NCBI GenBank assembly: GCA_036346355.1
Contig: CM070577.1
Location: forward strand, 78,762,509 to 78,826,508
From: Rhipidocladum racemiflorum
Lineage: Eukaryota; Streptophyta; Magnoliopsida; Poales; Poaceae
Direction: 5' to 3'
DNA: 64,000 nt
Positions 32,461 through 43,260 of this stretch are shown piece by piece. Positions within the stretch are counted from its first letter, which is position 1. Each line of letters begins with the position of its first letter. The position numbers were made by a program, and so were the translations under genes. A model generated the notes under the pieces. That model was given only the letters and a program-made list of their open reading frames with translations. It was not told where the DNA came from and did no database searches.

Positions 32461-34648
32461 TGTAACACCCCGGCATCTAGTATGCCCGAATGCTACCAAA
32501 CATAGACTAAACATCAACTAAATACCATAAATGAAGACAAATTTCAGCAAAGGCACAAATGCTAAACACCAAAATTTCGGCAGCATCTCCTTTGTTTTAT
32601 CATGATTTGAACAATAGCAATATATTTCATAACATAAGACATCTAAAGCAGCAATATATAATGGATAAAACATCATCATAAACAATTAAATCAAAACCAA
32701 CCACACAAACATCTATAGCTAAGCAAAGAGGATCAACAGCACATTAAAATTATTCCATACACCTAGTTCAGGGCACTATTATTATGATCATGACTCAAGG
32801 TTGGTAAATGTGACTGGAACTATGTGAAGATGTGTAGCTAATGCCCTTTCCCACATGCCGGTGTCATGGTACCTAAAAAAACAACATAAACACAAGCGTG
32901 AGTTCATCACTCAGCAAGTATATTGCAATGGTACAAACAAAAACAATTACATGGCTACAACAACTCACATCATGTATATCATCTCATTCATGTTCAACAA
33001 ATCATTATCATCATCATTATGTATGCGATGCGATGCGATGCTCATATCTCCTTGGAAACTCATACCAGTATGGTTGAGTACACACCCGTCGGTGTGCACC
33101 CTCTCCCCCCTTCCATCCCGAAGATGGAGGGTGCATACTCCTCGCTTCCCCACACCGCGGTGGATGGAATCACGATGTAGGACTTACTCATTGGCTCTCC
33201 GAAATAGTCATAACTTTCTCACCGACCTTCCCCGGACTAGTTATGACTTTCTCACCGCCCGGGCCATGTATCATGTCATGTATGCAATCATGCCAACATC
33301 ATAAATCACTTGTACTTTAACACATGGCATCATAACATAGTAAACATATTCCTCATATCATTGGCAATCATTAAAACATAGCATGTGAACATAACATGTA
33401 TTAAGTTTCAATCACAACCGATCTAGCAAACAATAACCCGCTACCCATTCCAATACACTTGCCTCCACCACGGGCGACGGATTGGCGAGAAGTAGAAGGC
33501 ACTCCCGGGGGCACACCACCTGCACATAGGTACCATACACTCACAATCATTTCCTCAAAACAGTACGCAAACCCTCATCTACCCCGACATTGCCAACTAC
33601 TCGCAAAACCCGAAAACAGAGGTTCTGTCCTGTCGGGACAGCAGCCTTCCAAAAGGCATAACTCGGGTTCTAAGACTCCGAATCAATTAAAAGAGTACAT
33701 CCTTGCGTAGCTTAGGAATTTCCTAACTTTTTCCAAGTATATGGAAAAGCTGATTCGGACTCTAAAGTTGTTTAATCTACAAAATACCGTGATCTGTTCC
33801 AATCACGTCACAGATTTTAACACGCTCGGTAAAACAGCCATAACTTTCAAACAGCTGGGCGGAATTGGACGTTCTTTGTACCCACGGAAAGATATTGAAA
33901 TTACCTACAACTTCTTCAACAGCCGTACGACCAAATTCTGACTCTAAATTGACGAAAACCCAAGCCCTAGGTCGACTGCTCATGATGCCCGAAACAGAGA
34001 ACGTGGCAAACTCAAGATTCCATCTAATCTACTCAATTCCAGCACCACCAATTGATCTAAAAACATGATAATCACCCTTAGAACAGATCCTATACCAACC
34101 CCAAGGATTCCCATGGCCATACCTTCGCCTCGACTAATCTAAAAACTCCAACGGATCTCCTCCCGGTTCGCACGATCTCCTTTCTCACTCCAAATCCACC
34201 GGATCTCCTCGTCGCGGAGCGCTCCAATGGACGGATCTTCGAGGTGTTGAGGTGGAGAACTCCCCTAGGGGCAGCAAGGGAGGTGGAGAGGGGAGTAGAG
34301 GGGTGGTGGCGCCATGGGGGAAGATGGAGAGGAAGGGGAAGGGTGGAGGCGTATGGGGGGGCTAGGGGTGGCGGCTAGGGTTGGGAGATGGAGTTTGGGG
34401 CGCACCAAGGGGTGGGGGCCAGATTTGGCTGCCCAAAAGTCCCCGCTTGGGCCCAAACCCTTCCACCGGAGGCCCAACTCAACCCCCAAGGCCCAAAGTC
34501 CCCCGGAGAGGCCCAAACACCCGAAAACGGCTCAAAAACACGCTATAAACGGCATAACGTAAAGTTTTAACCTCCATTTACATATTTTATAATGTTTTGA
34601 CCTCAACATCCACATTTTTTAAGATTACGACAACTCCGTGGTGTCACA
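32461..34648 (-). repeat. A-family solo LTR (2188 bp), minus strand
   Basis: Reads on the minus strand TGTGACACCACGG to GGGGTGTTACA, with ATAAA at 32456-32460 and 34649-34653. It is about 260 bp shorter than its relatives and more diverged. It also lies inside gypsy LTR E. Confidence 0.93.
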
Positions 34649-35061
34649 ATAAAATAGTACTGTGTACCTTAAGTTTCACTCTAGATTCATGTTCTACGTT
34701 ATTTCACGAATTAATCAAAAGTGATTTTACCATTTGTGGACATATATTAAATTAGCTATGATTATTTGTCATCTTCCACATTGGAAACCGACACATTTAA
34801 AATTTAATACAACCAATCTCTAAATTCCAATCTATCTGCATAATATGATATCATATCAGGTATAGACTCCCACAAAATTCATTTCACTCAATTTTGTATC
34901 AAGCCGGCACAACATGAACATACAACGTACCATTTCAAATTTAAATTTAAAATTAAATTCCTAACCAAATGTTCAAGATTTTTGCATAATCTATTTCTCT
35001 ATGAATTTATATGAAGTTAGAAACTTATTGCGTCGCATTTGGATGTTCATTAAATCAGGTT

Positions 35062-35078
35062 ATACATACATACATACA

Positions 35079-35112
<34 letters not shown>
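35062..35112. repeat. TACA microsatellite
   Basis: About ten uninterrupted TACA units, followed by TATATATC. It sits at the truncated end of LTR E and may mark the breakpoint. Confidence 0.93.
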
Positions 35113-35113
<1 letters not shown>

Positions 35114-35836
35114 CTATAATGCGTTTTTACTTCAAGGAGGCGTATTCTGGAGTTTGGGCGTGTGAGCTCAGTCCAGAATACGAGCAAGCTAATGGGTGGC
35201 TGACTTCCAGTTCCACATCTGAAAGCAAAAGGCAATATCTAAACTTCTGAACAGGTAAAGTAAGAACAAAGAAAATGAGGAACTGCACTCATGAGTTTCC
35301 GGCGATCAGGGAACATCCAGGAATAACTAATTTATAGATAAAGGGCAGCAAGATAACCAAATTAACTAGCGAAGCTAATTGATTAACCCAAAATGTTTAA
35401 GCAAAATACACAACTCTTCTACTCAAGCGGCTTGCTGGCTAATAACCAGGCTTCACAGCTCAGATAGTATCGTTGAAAGCTCTATAATTCAGTTAACTTC
35501 AGACCGAGCTCAATTGGTTGGTTCAATCTAACTGGCGATTAGGAGAACTAAACACTGCAGAGTTAAAACAACAGAGAGAGGAACAAGTAATGAAAATCTA
35601 CTTAAACTTTATTCTTTCCGTTAGGAACGCCCTGGTCAGAGCTGCAATTTGATAGAGGTTAAGAAATGTTCTCAGTCTTGCACATAAACAGGGTTCTAAT
35701 CCACAATGGCACATAAGTGTCAGTTCTCTGAAACAACATCCAGCTACCAACTTATTGAGCAACTAGATACGAATATCCTCATGTACAGGTAAATATGTAT
35801 ATTTTAAGACGATTCCTGTAAAGTAATTTGTACCTG
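35113..35836. other. Unassigned low-copy-like sequence
   Basis: This 0.7-kb stretch matches no other part of the window and has no open frame with a recognisable domain. It looks like intron or untranslated DNA, but no gene is supported. Confidence 0.55.
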
Positions 35837-36740
35837 TTGGTTTTGCATTAGAAGAAGTTTTCCGCGCTCTGTGATAATACTATATGTCTCTCAGTTGCCT
35901 TTGCCTGCCATGGTGAACAACTGCTTGTAGCACACACAGAACCCCTCTACACTTTCCCAGCAACAAATTAATCGTGTACGGAATATCTTTTCCATTGTGC
36001 GGTGAGAATTATGCTATTTTTTTGTGTGTGTGCAGGAACACTAGATGGCTGTAAATTGTAAAATCAGCAACTCCTTGGTCTCTTACTAAAAAGCCTATAG
36101 CAGAAAATTAAAAGACCTTAATTTCAAGTTAGGGGCTTAGGGCCCAAGTTACCTTAAAAGACGAGCGACGGACGTAAAGCCCAGTCAACATTATACTTGG
36201 GCCTTCGTACATTGTGCTTAGAAAAGAAACGGTGAGAATTCTGTTCTTTCTTTCTTTTCCCTCGGCTGTTTGGAGACTTCTCTGGTTTCTTAGGGCATGT
36301 ACAATAAGGTTATATCAGCTGGTTCTTAACTTGTACATGTCAAATTTGGTCTATATAAAAGAGTGAGAAAAGAAGAGAGAGAAGATAGCTGGCTCTTATT
36401 TAGGGCATGTATAACAACACCACATCAGCTGGCTCTTAGTTTGTACATGTCATCTTTGGTCTATGTGGAAGAGTAAGAAAAAGGATAGAGAAGATAGCTT
36501 GCTCTTATTTAGTAGCCAACTTTGCACGGAAGTATAGGTAGATCATTTATATACAAAAGAGAAGAGATTGTTATTGCACAACATCTAGAGAGAGAAGAGA
36601 TTATTATTGCACAACATCTAGAGACAGTTATTGTACAAACTGACTTTTAGCTTACTATTAACCTGCTGTTGACTTTACTATTGTACTTGCTCTTAACCCG
36701 CCGAAGTGTTGTACTATTGATTAATAAAGCCAACGTTCCT
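35837..36740. repeat. First copy of a 440-bp duplicated segment (with MITE insert)
   Basis: TTGGTTTTGCATTAGAAGAA through TTGATTAATAAAGC recurs at 37698-38160 with about 90% similarity by eye. This copy is interrupted by a MITE at 36293-36692. It contains AATAAA and ends near an A-rich stretch in the second copy, like a transcribed 3' end, but I cannot name its source. Confidence 0.85.
36293..36692. mobile_element. Tourist-like MITE with partial internal duplication, 400 bp
   Basis: Starts GGGCATGTACAATAAGG and ends CTATTGTACTTGCTC, flanked by TTA at 36290-36292 and 36693-36695. The paralogous segment at 37698-38160 preserves the empty site CTCCTTAACCCGCC. The first 110 bp (GGGCATGTACAATAA, TCAGCTGGTTCTTA) recurs from about 36403 (GGGCATGTATAACAA, TCAGCTGGCTCTTA), so the element is internally duplicated or nested. 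Confidence 0.88.
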
Positions 36741-36813
36741 CTCATTATAGTCTTATTGTTCCATTGCCATATTGTCATCCCATTGAATAGATGTAGGCAA
36801 GGATCATGTGAAT

Positions 36814-37170
36814 CACTACAGGAAAACGATCTTTTTTCGACGGTCGCAAGTATTTTCGTCGGCCCAAAACAAGCCGACGTCATTATAATTATTAGTTCGT
36901 CGGCTCGGCCGGTGTTAACAAATCAGCGCTTTATTTTCGTCGTCTCAGCCAACGTAAACATATATTTTCGTTGGCTAGACATATATTTTCGTTAGCTAGG
37001 CCGACGAAAATATCTGGCTAACTGACCCGCGCTTTTTTGAATTTTTGGTGACTTATTATCGTCGGTCGTTGCCTACATTTTCGTCGACTTGGCCGATGAA
37101 AATAGTGCCATGTCAGCCCCGGGCCCTATTTTCGTCGGCCAGGCCGACGCCAATATAGTGTGCAATTTTA
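36814..37170 (+). mobile_element. CACTA terminus with subterminal repeats (fragment)
   Basis: CACTACAGGAAAAC at 36814 is a CACTA-superfamily end. It is followed by at least seven copies of TTTTCGTCGGC or its reverse complement GCCGACGAAAA, the subterminal array where such transposases bind. No matching opposite end is seen before the duplicated segment at 37698, so this is a truncated copy or the other end is unrecognisable. Confidence 0.75.
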
Positions 37171-37375
37171 TATATCCCAACCCTTTGCAGCTCGCCCTAA
37201 TCTGCTAGCTCCTGTGTTGCGCCGCCGCCCCCATGGACCGCAGACCGCCGCTTCACCCACGCCGCCACGCCTCGGCTTGCGCCGGCCCACTTATCCGTAC
37301 CCAGGCCTGTCCTCGAAGCCAGGCCTCGGTACTATGCTAGGCCTGGCTCCGAGGACAATATAGTGTGCAATTTAA
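37151..37375 (+). repeat. 19-bp direct repeat bracketing a GC-rich insert
   Basis: CAATATAGTGTGCAATTTA occurs at 37151-37169 and 37356-37374. The 186 bp between them is GC-rich and contains an inverted pair, CCTCGAAGCCAGGCCT against AGGCCTGGCTCCGAGG, at about 37311-37354. The arrangement suggests filler DNA or a small duplication at a break repair site. Confidence 0.8.
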
Positions 37376-37412
37376 AAGGGGGCGCATTCCTGTATATGGG
37401 CATGCGTGGACG

Positions 37413-37562
37413 CAGCGGCGGAGCCAGGCCTCGGGCCACCTAGGCCTGGGCCGGAGGCATGGCCCAAAAAACCCATGTAAATTTCTCAAAATATTTTATA
37501 AATTCACAAATTAGCCCAATGAACTTTGGGCCGGCCCGAGGTCTGGGCTGACTCCACCCCTC
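37413..37562. mobile_element. hAT-type MITE, 150 bp
   Basis: Imperfect terminal inverted repeats CAGCGGCGGAGCCAGGCC and (reverse complement of the right end) GAGGGGTGGAGTCAGCCC are flanked by an exact 8-bp duplication, CGTGGACG, at 37405-37412 and 37563-37570. An 8-bp duplication is diagnostic for hAT elements. The core is non-coding. Confidence 0.9.
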
Positions 37563-37697
37563 CGTGGACGTCTTCTTTGCAATCGCAAAAAAAAGCCTAA
37601 AAAGAAAAAGGAAAAGAAGGTAAGAAAACTTCCCATACCCTCAGGCCTCAGCAAACTTCTGCATCCGGCGATTCATTCTCCATGTAAATTGGACCGC

Positions 37698-38160
37698 TTG
37701 GTTTTGCATTAGAAGAAGTTTTCCGCGCTCTGTGATAATACTATATGTCACTCAGTTGCCTGCCATGATGAACAACTGCTTGAAGCACACACAGAACCCC
37801 TCTACACTTTCCCAGCAACAAATTAATCGTGTACGGAATATCTTTTCCATTGTGCGGTGAGAATTATGCTATTCTTTGTGTGTGTGCAGGAACACTAGCT
37901 GGTTGTAAATTATAAATCAGCAACTCCTTGGTCTCTTACTAAAAAGCCTATAGCAGAAAAAAGATCTTTCAAGTTACCTTCAAAGACGACCGAGGGACGT
38001 AACGCCCAGTCAAATTATACTTGGGCCTTCGTACATTGTGCTTAGAAAAGAAATGGTGAGAATTCTGTTCTTTCTTTTTCTTCGGCTGTCTGGAGACTTC
38101 TCTGGCTCCTTAACCCGCCGGAGAGTTGTACTGTTGATTAATAAAGCCTGCCTTCGTCTC
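37698..38160. repeat. Second copy of the duplicated segment (MITE-free)
   Basis: Matches 35837-36292 plus 36696-36740 and lacks the MITE, giving the pre-insertion state. It also lacks about 30 bp present in the first copy near 36120-36150. Its end, CTTCGTCTCAAAAAGAAAAG, is A-rich. Confidence 0.85.
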
Positions 38161-38713
38161 AAAAAGAAAAGAAATAAAGGAATTTCTGTTGAAGTAATGG
38201 TCACGATGCCGACGATCATGCACGCATAAAATACAAGTAGTAGTCCCGACAGCCTCTCAAATGTATTGCTCTTGTCCATAGGTGATATATGCACGTACGT
38301 ATAACACAGCCCCTCTCCACCCTCTATATAGGGTGTCCTTGTATATCAAGTAAAGAAACTAGTAATCATATAGGACTTTATGTTCAGATAAGAGTCAATG
38401 TACCATAATATCGTAATATTCCCCCTGGACACTTCACCGACTTATGTTCATGTTTCATTAAAAACTCCTTTCCAAAAACCCAGTGAAAAAAATCAGCAAG
38501 GAGAAGAGTATAGCTCATGTTCTTGCCATGCATATGTTGCCTCCATGAAAACTTTCAATTGGGAAAACCCATTAGGACAAAACTTAATTAGGAGAAAAGG
38601 AGTATAACATTAATCCTTAGATTTGATTGTGACTTTCACAATCTCATTGTTTTGATCCTTAAGATCAAATCGATCAAGTGGTATATGTCTTCCAATAAAA
38701 CTTCAGCAAAGTA
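38161..38713. other. Flank of the CACTA element; possible old LTR remnant
   Basis: No credible gene. CATTAAAAACTCC, AACCCAGTGAAAAA and CATTAGGACAAAACT near 38455-38585 resemble a motif string I associate with plant copia-type LTRs, but there are no boundaries to confirm an element. Confidence 0.35.
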
Positions 38714-38759
38714 CACTACTACAGGAATGTACATCAGAATCGGTTCTTTTTCGTCATCA

Positions 38760-39150
38760 CCATCGGTTCTAGTAGCGATAGAAAGTCTAACAACAGAGAT
38801 GAGAAAGCCTTATCATAGTCGGTTCCGGAACGATAGTAATTATTATTCATCACAATCGGTTCTTTGTTGGAAACCGATTGTGATGAGACTAGTATCACAA
38901 TCGGTTCTTGTTGGGAACCGATGGTGATGAGGTATTATTACAATCGGTTCTTGTTGGGAACCGATTGTGATGAGGATAGTATCACAAACGGTTCTTGTTG
39001 GGAACCGATGGTGATGAGGTATTATTACAATCAGTTCTTGTTGGGAACCGATGGTGATGAGGTATTATTACAATCGGTTCTTGTTGGGAACCGATTGTGA
39101 TGAGGATAGTATCACAATCGGTTCCAACAAAGAACCGATTGTGGTGGTGC
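38760..39150. repeat. Subterminal repeat array of CACTA G
   Basis: About seven inverted pairs of AATCGGTTCTTGTTGG-type and GGAACCGATTGTGATGAGG-type motifs, some with GATGGTGATGAGG, at intervals of about 50 bp. Such arrays are where CACTA proteins bind. A shorter copy of the same array is at 49486-49720. Confidence 0.85.
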
Positions 39151-39314
39151 TGACCATATCACATTCTTCACAATATATATGTTATCACAGAACATAACTG
39201 TGAAATCTTGTGCTGAAAAATTGGTTTTGAACTGAAAAATTAACTTAGAATTGGATTTGCAAAATGTGCTTGTGCATGTGCTTGACAATTTGACAAGAAG
39301 CAGTAAGTTTCGCT

Positions 39315-39880
39315 TTTGCGCCGGACCAAGCTCTCAAGAAACAGTAAGTTCCCCATCTGCGACGGACCAAGTTTTTGGGTCTGTCGTGGACATGCTTTTA
39401 AACTCTTTGAGCCAAACTTAATTTTCCTCAAAACCAGTAAGTTGTGCATGTACAACGGACAAAGTTTTGAGTCTGTCGTAAACGTGCTTTTGAACTCATT
39501 GAGCCAAACTCTTTTTCCAAGAAACCAGTAAGTTCCACATCTACACCGGACAAGTTTTCTTTCTGTCCGTCGTGAACGTGTTTGCTTTAGGGTTTCGTTC
39601 GGACCATGTTGTTTTTGAAACCGAGCGTGGCACGTTGGCGCCGGACAAGATTTTTGGTCCGCTGTGAACATGAATTTGAAAGCGTTTTTGAACCGAGACT
39701 TTTGCATGTCTGACGGACCGATTTTGGTTGTCCGTCGTAAATATGTTTTCGCTGGATGTTTTCTTTTGGAACCGAGAGTTTCTTGTACAACGGATGGACT
39801 TTGTTGGTCCTTCGTGAATCGCTTTTCTAGGTTTCTCTTGGCATTTGCGCGGATCGGTTTTGTTGTCCGTCGTGAATGGG
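39315..39880. repeat. Diverged palindrome array in LTR F
   Basis: At least seven imperfect hairpins share the pattern ACGACGGACC, a T-rich loop, then GGTCTGTCGT or TTGTCCGTCGT followed by GAACATG-like spacers; the clearest are at 39359-39389 and 39706-39742. Spacing is about 70-80 bp. It occupies the same LTR position as the array in C but with different stem bases. Confidence 0.8.
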
Positions 39881-40241
39881 ATTTGCTCAATTAGGGTTTT
39901 GAGCGATTTTGAGATTGAATTTTGAATTTGATTTTGAGATTATGAAATTTGTGATAATTTCATGATGCTTCTTTTGAAGTGGACTTTATGCAATGCTCAT
40001 GTGAGTAGTTGCATGGATTGACATTGAGTCAAGTCGTGGACTTGTACTCGGATTTGTTTTGTGTTTTGTTCATGTGCAGGTATTGCTCGAGGACGAACGT
40101 GGTCGATGACGGGACCGGAACTAGGTTCGTGGAGGAACTGAGGTTCGGGACTAGGTTCAGGAGGAACTGAGGTCTTGGTGGTCAAGGATGTCATGCGGGA
40201 CGTTCGGGCTAAGAGAATGGTGCACATGAAGAATGGTTAGT

Positions 40242-40333
40242 CACGTGAGAATGGCAGGAGGTCATTCGCGTGCAAAGTGTTAGTCACGTGAGTATGGCAG
40301 GTGGCCATACGCGTGCAAAGTGTTAGTCACGTG
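40242..40333 (+). promoter_or_regulatory. Triplicated G-box block in LTR F
   Basis: CACGTG at 40242-40247, 40285-40290 and 40328-40333, again exactly 43 bp apart, upstream of TTTAAATAG at 40462. Number and spacing match LTR C although the palindrome region upstream has diverged. Confidence 0.8.
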
Positions 40334-41133
40334 AGTATGGTAGGGTTACCATACGCGTGCAAGAGTTGTACTCGGCCAGGTTGGGCCAAGTAGAGTTGTG
40401 TTGGATACGGATTCCTTTTAGGGAATAGGAATCGTATTCAGAACTCCTTGTGGGTTGGTGCTTTAAATAGGTGGGGGGTCTCCTGTTGAAAGGCACCAAG
40501 TAGAGCTAAGCGCATCAAGCTTTCAGCTTGGTTTTAGGGTTTGTACTCTTTTGATGAGAGTATTTTAGACAAGAAATAAAGAACAATTCTTCCAAGATTT
40601 TTGCGTGCTACAAGAATCCACGCCGCCATGGTGTTTTCTGTTTTGGTTCTTGTTTGCATGCTTGTTCTAATTCTAGATTGGTTTTTGATCGTTGAGTTTC
40701 ATCTTGATTTGATCCATCAAAAACCGTTCTAGGGTATTGATTTAGAGTTTCTCAAAGTCTAGTTGATTAATCTTTTGAAGATCTTGTTTTATCTTGAAGT
40801 TTTGATTAGATTGATTCTCGTCAAGCTCTGAAACAGCAAGCTTGCGAAGCTTATAACTTTTGATCCGTAAGTCCGATCGAGCTGATTCTTTTTGGGTTCG
40901 GTTCGTACTGGAATATAGTTTCTTGTGTCCAAATTTCAGATCGATCCGACGGTTGGATCTCCAGGAATTCGCGTTTTACCGAACCTCTGTCATTCTGTTT
41001 TTGTCGAAAACGAGGCAATTATTTGGTTCTGTTTTGGGGTGAACTTTTAATAGGTCAAGAATTTGGTTTTAGCTTCCGCACAATCATTCACCCCCCCTCT
41101 GATTGCTATATTCGTATACTTCGATCCTACAAG

Positions 41134-41145
41134 TGGTATCAGAGC
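41134..41145 (+). promoter_or_regulatory. Primer-binding site of Sirevirus F
   Basis: TGGTATCAGAGC two bases after the 5' LTR, complementary to the initiator tRNA-Met 3' end. Confidence 0.92.
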
Positions 41146-41183
41146 AAGGTTTCTCTAATCTATTTTAACCGGTGATTAGATTA

Positions 41184-43068
41184 ATGGATCGTTATTCGAC
41201 AAAACCATGTGTGTTCGATGGTGTTGATTTTCAGTTTTGGAAGGCCAAGATGGAGGCGTTCATCCAAGCACAGGGCTTCACAATTTGGGAGAAGGTCTAC
41301 AAGCCATATGAAGTCCCTGCAAACGACAACGTCAACGACACCAATCGCACACATGTTGAAGCAAATAGCAAGGCGCGCAACTTGATCATCCAAGGCTTGG
41401 GACGCAGTGACTTTGATCGTGTGGTTCATCTTCGATCCAAGATATGAGGTATGGAAATCTCTTTGTGATTACCATGAGGGTTCTAACACTTGTCAAAGAG
41501 GTTCGCCAAGATATTTACAAAAAGAATACATGCGTTTTGAGATGAAACCTAGTGAATCAGTAGATGACTTCTTTGCACGTTTCAATAAAATTCTTAGCAA
41601 TCTACGTCTTTGTTGGAGTTAGCTACACCGATGCTGAAAATGCTCGACAATTGCTTAGTGCTTTGAACATGTCAGTGTGGGAGATGAAAGTAACATCTAT
41701 ACAAGAATCTACTACCATGAGCACACTCACATTAGATGTTCTTTACTCTAAGTTGAAAACTCATGAGTTGGATGTTCTTGCCAGGAAGGGTAACATTAAA
41801 TCAATTGCTTTGATCTCTAACCCTAACATGTCAAATGCAAATTCTTCTTCTAGCTATGCCTTGTCTTCCATGTCTTCTTTAACGGATGAGCAACTTGAAG
41901 AGTTTCTGAAGAAGATCCGGCACTACTCTCTTCTCGCTTTAACAAAGCTTTGCGTAATTTGAGAATGAGAAAGAGAGGTGGTCCTCCAAGATGCTATGAG
42001 TGTGGTGACCTCAACCATATTCGCACAAATTGTCCTAAGCTTGCAGGAAAAACATCAAAGGAGGAGAAGGACAACGATGAAGGAATGAGAAGAAAAGGTT
42101 CTCATCAAATGATAGGAAGAAGAAGAGCTTCATCAACCGCAAGGTGGTTCGCCGAAGTTCTTTCCGCTCTTGAACAAGTCAATTTGAGCGATGTGGACTC
42201 GGAGAGCAGCGAAGATGATGCAACTCTAAGCAAGCATGATTTGATAGGATTATGTCTCATGGCAAGCAGCAAGGATAGCTTCACCGAGGGCGACTCACGA
42301 CAATGACTTCAATGAGGTAGATCCCTCTTATGATGAATTAGCTATTCTTTGTTGCTCGCCTTGGAAAATTGCTTGACAAACGTGATAAGAAAATTAAGAA
42401 ACATGATTTCATTATTGAATCATTGAATGCTGAAATTGCTAGACTTAAGACTTTGATTCCTAGTAATGATACTTGCAAATCATGTGACTTAATTTACAAT
42501 GAGCTCACCTTGCTTAGGAAAGAACATGCTCTTTTGTTGCATCTAAATGAGAAAAATGAGAAACATGTTGTACATGCTAGCTGTTCCACTGATGATTTGC
42601 ATAGTTCAACTTCTTGTTCTAAATGCTCAACTTGTCGCAAGCAAAAAGGAAAAGTAGATGTTCCCTACAATAATTGTTTAACTCTTGCTAAGAAAGTTGA
42701 TTACTTGCAAAATTCTTTGGAACGTTTCACTAATGGCAAGAAGAAGTTGAACATGATTTTGGATCAATCTAAGGTTGGCACAAACAAGAGAGGTTTAGGT
42801 TTTGATCCTTATGCCACATATGAAACTAAACCTCGCCTTTGTTGTTCGTGCTCCTTGCAAAATTGAGTTATCTAATGAGCCTAAGAAAATTGCTTTTCAA
42901 TCTGCTGGTTTTTTATCTTCTACTATGATGAATGCAAAATGTGCTTTTACTGTTAAAGCTAAACATCATGTCAAGTACACTTGCACTCATTGTGGTAGAG
43001 ATGGACACTTAGTAGATTTTTGCTTTAGACTAGCCAAACTGACAAAAGAAGGAAAGAAGCGAGGCTAG
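41184..43068 (+). pseudogene. gag: Sirevirus F gag, multiply frameshifted
   Basis: Fragments in successive frames give the same order as in C: MDRYSTKPCVFDGVDFQFWK, the NLIIQGLGRSDFDRVVHL segment, KPSESVDDFFARFNKILS, the knuckle CYECGDLNHIRTNC, the coiled-coil tail (LDKRDKKIKKHDF) and the second knuckle CTHCGRDGHLVDFC near 43000. Breaks occur near 41440, 41610, 41905, 42090, 42295 and 42840. It cannot encode an intact protein as read. Confidence 0.9.
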
Positions 43069-43260
43069 GTCAAATTTCAGCAAAGCACATTTTTATGCGC
43101 CTAGAGTGATGAAAACACCTTACATTCCTACAAACATGGGAAAAGGCAAATCTGATTTTGTGCATTAAAATTATCGTGTTGTACCCTCTTGTTGTGCGTC
43201 GTGTGTCTCAAGATCTTGGATTCCCAAAAATCTCATTCCTAACCCGATCGAGGCCTCGAC

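Larger units (their letters stand above)
28087..35057 (-). mobile_element. B-family gypsy LTR, reversed, interrupted by two solo LTRs (E)
   Basis: The pieces 28087-29471, 31922-32460 and 34649 to about 35057 match, in order and on the minus strand, the 3' two-thirds of the gypsy B LTR at 21430-26015. For example 28087 onward matches its end (GAGACCCTC for GAGGGTCTGACA), and 32185-32275 matches 24300-24380. The gaps are exactly the two A-family solo LTRs. The far end is truncated near the TACA microsatellite; no coding region accompanies it, so it is a solo or truncated LTR. Confidence 0.82.
39199..41131 (+). repeat. 5' LTR of Sirevirus F (1933 bp)
   Basis: From TGTGAAATCTTG to GATCCTACA. It contains a palindrome array at about 39315-39880 whose stems differ from C (GACGGACC with GGTCCGTC instead of GACAGACC with GGTCTGTC), a G-box triplet, the TATA-like TTTAAATAG at 40462-40470, and AATAAA near 40575. 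The last 1.1 kb is close to LTR C. Confidence 0.93.

Noticed and set aside
36814..39198. One CACTA element spanning from 36814 to the terminus at 38714
   Set aside because: The two ends read in the same direction and have different subterminal motifs (TTTTCGTCGGC against AATCGGTTC), so they belong to different elements.
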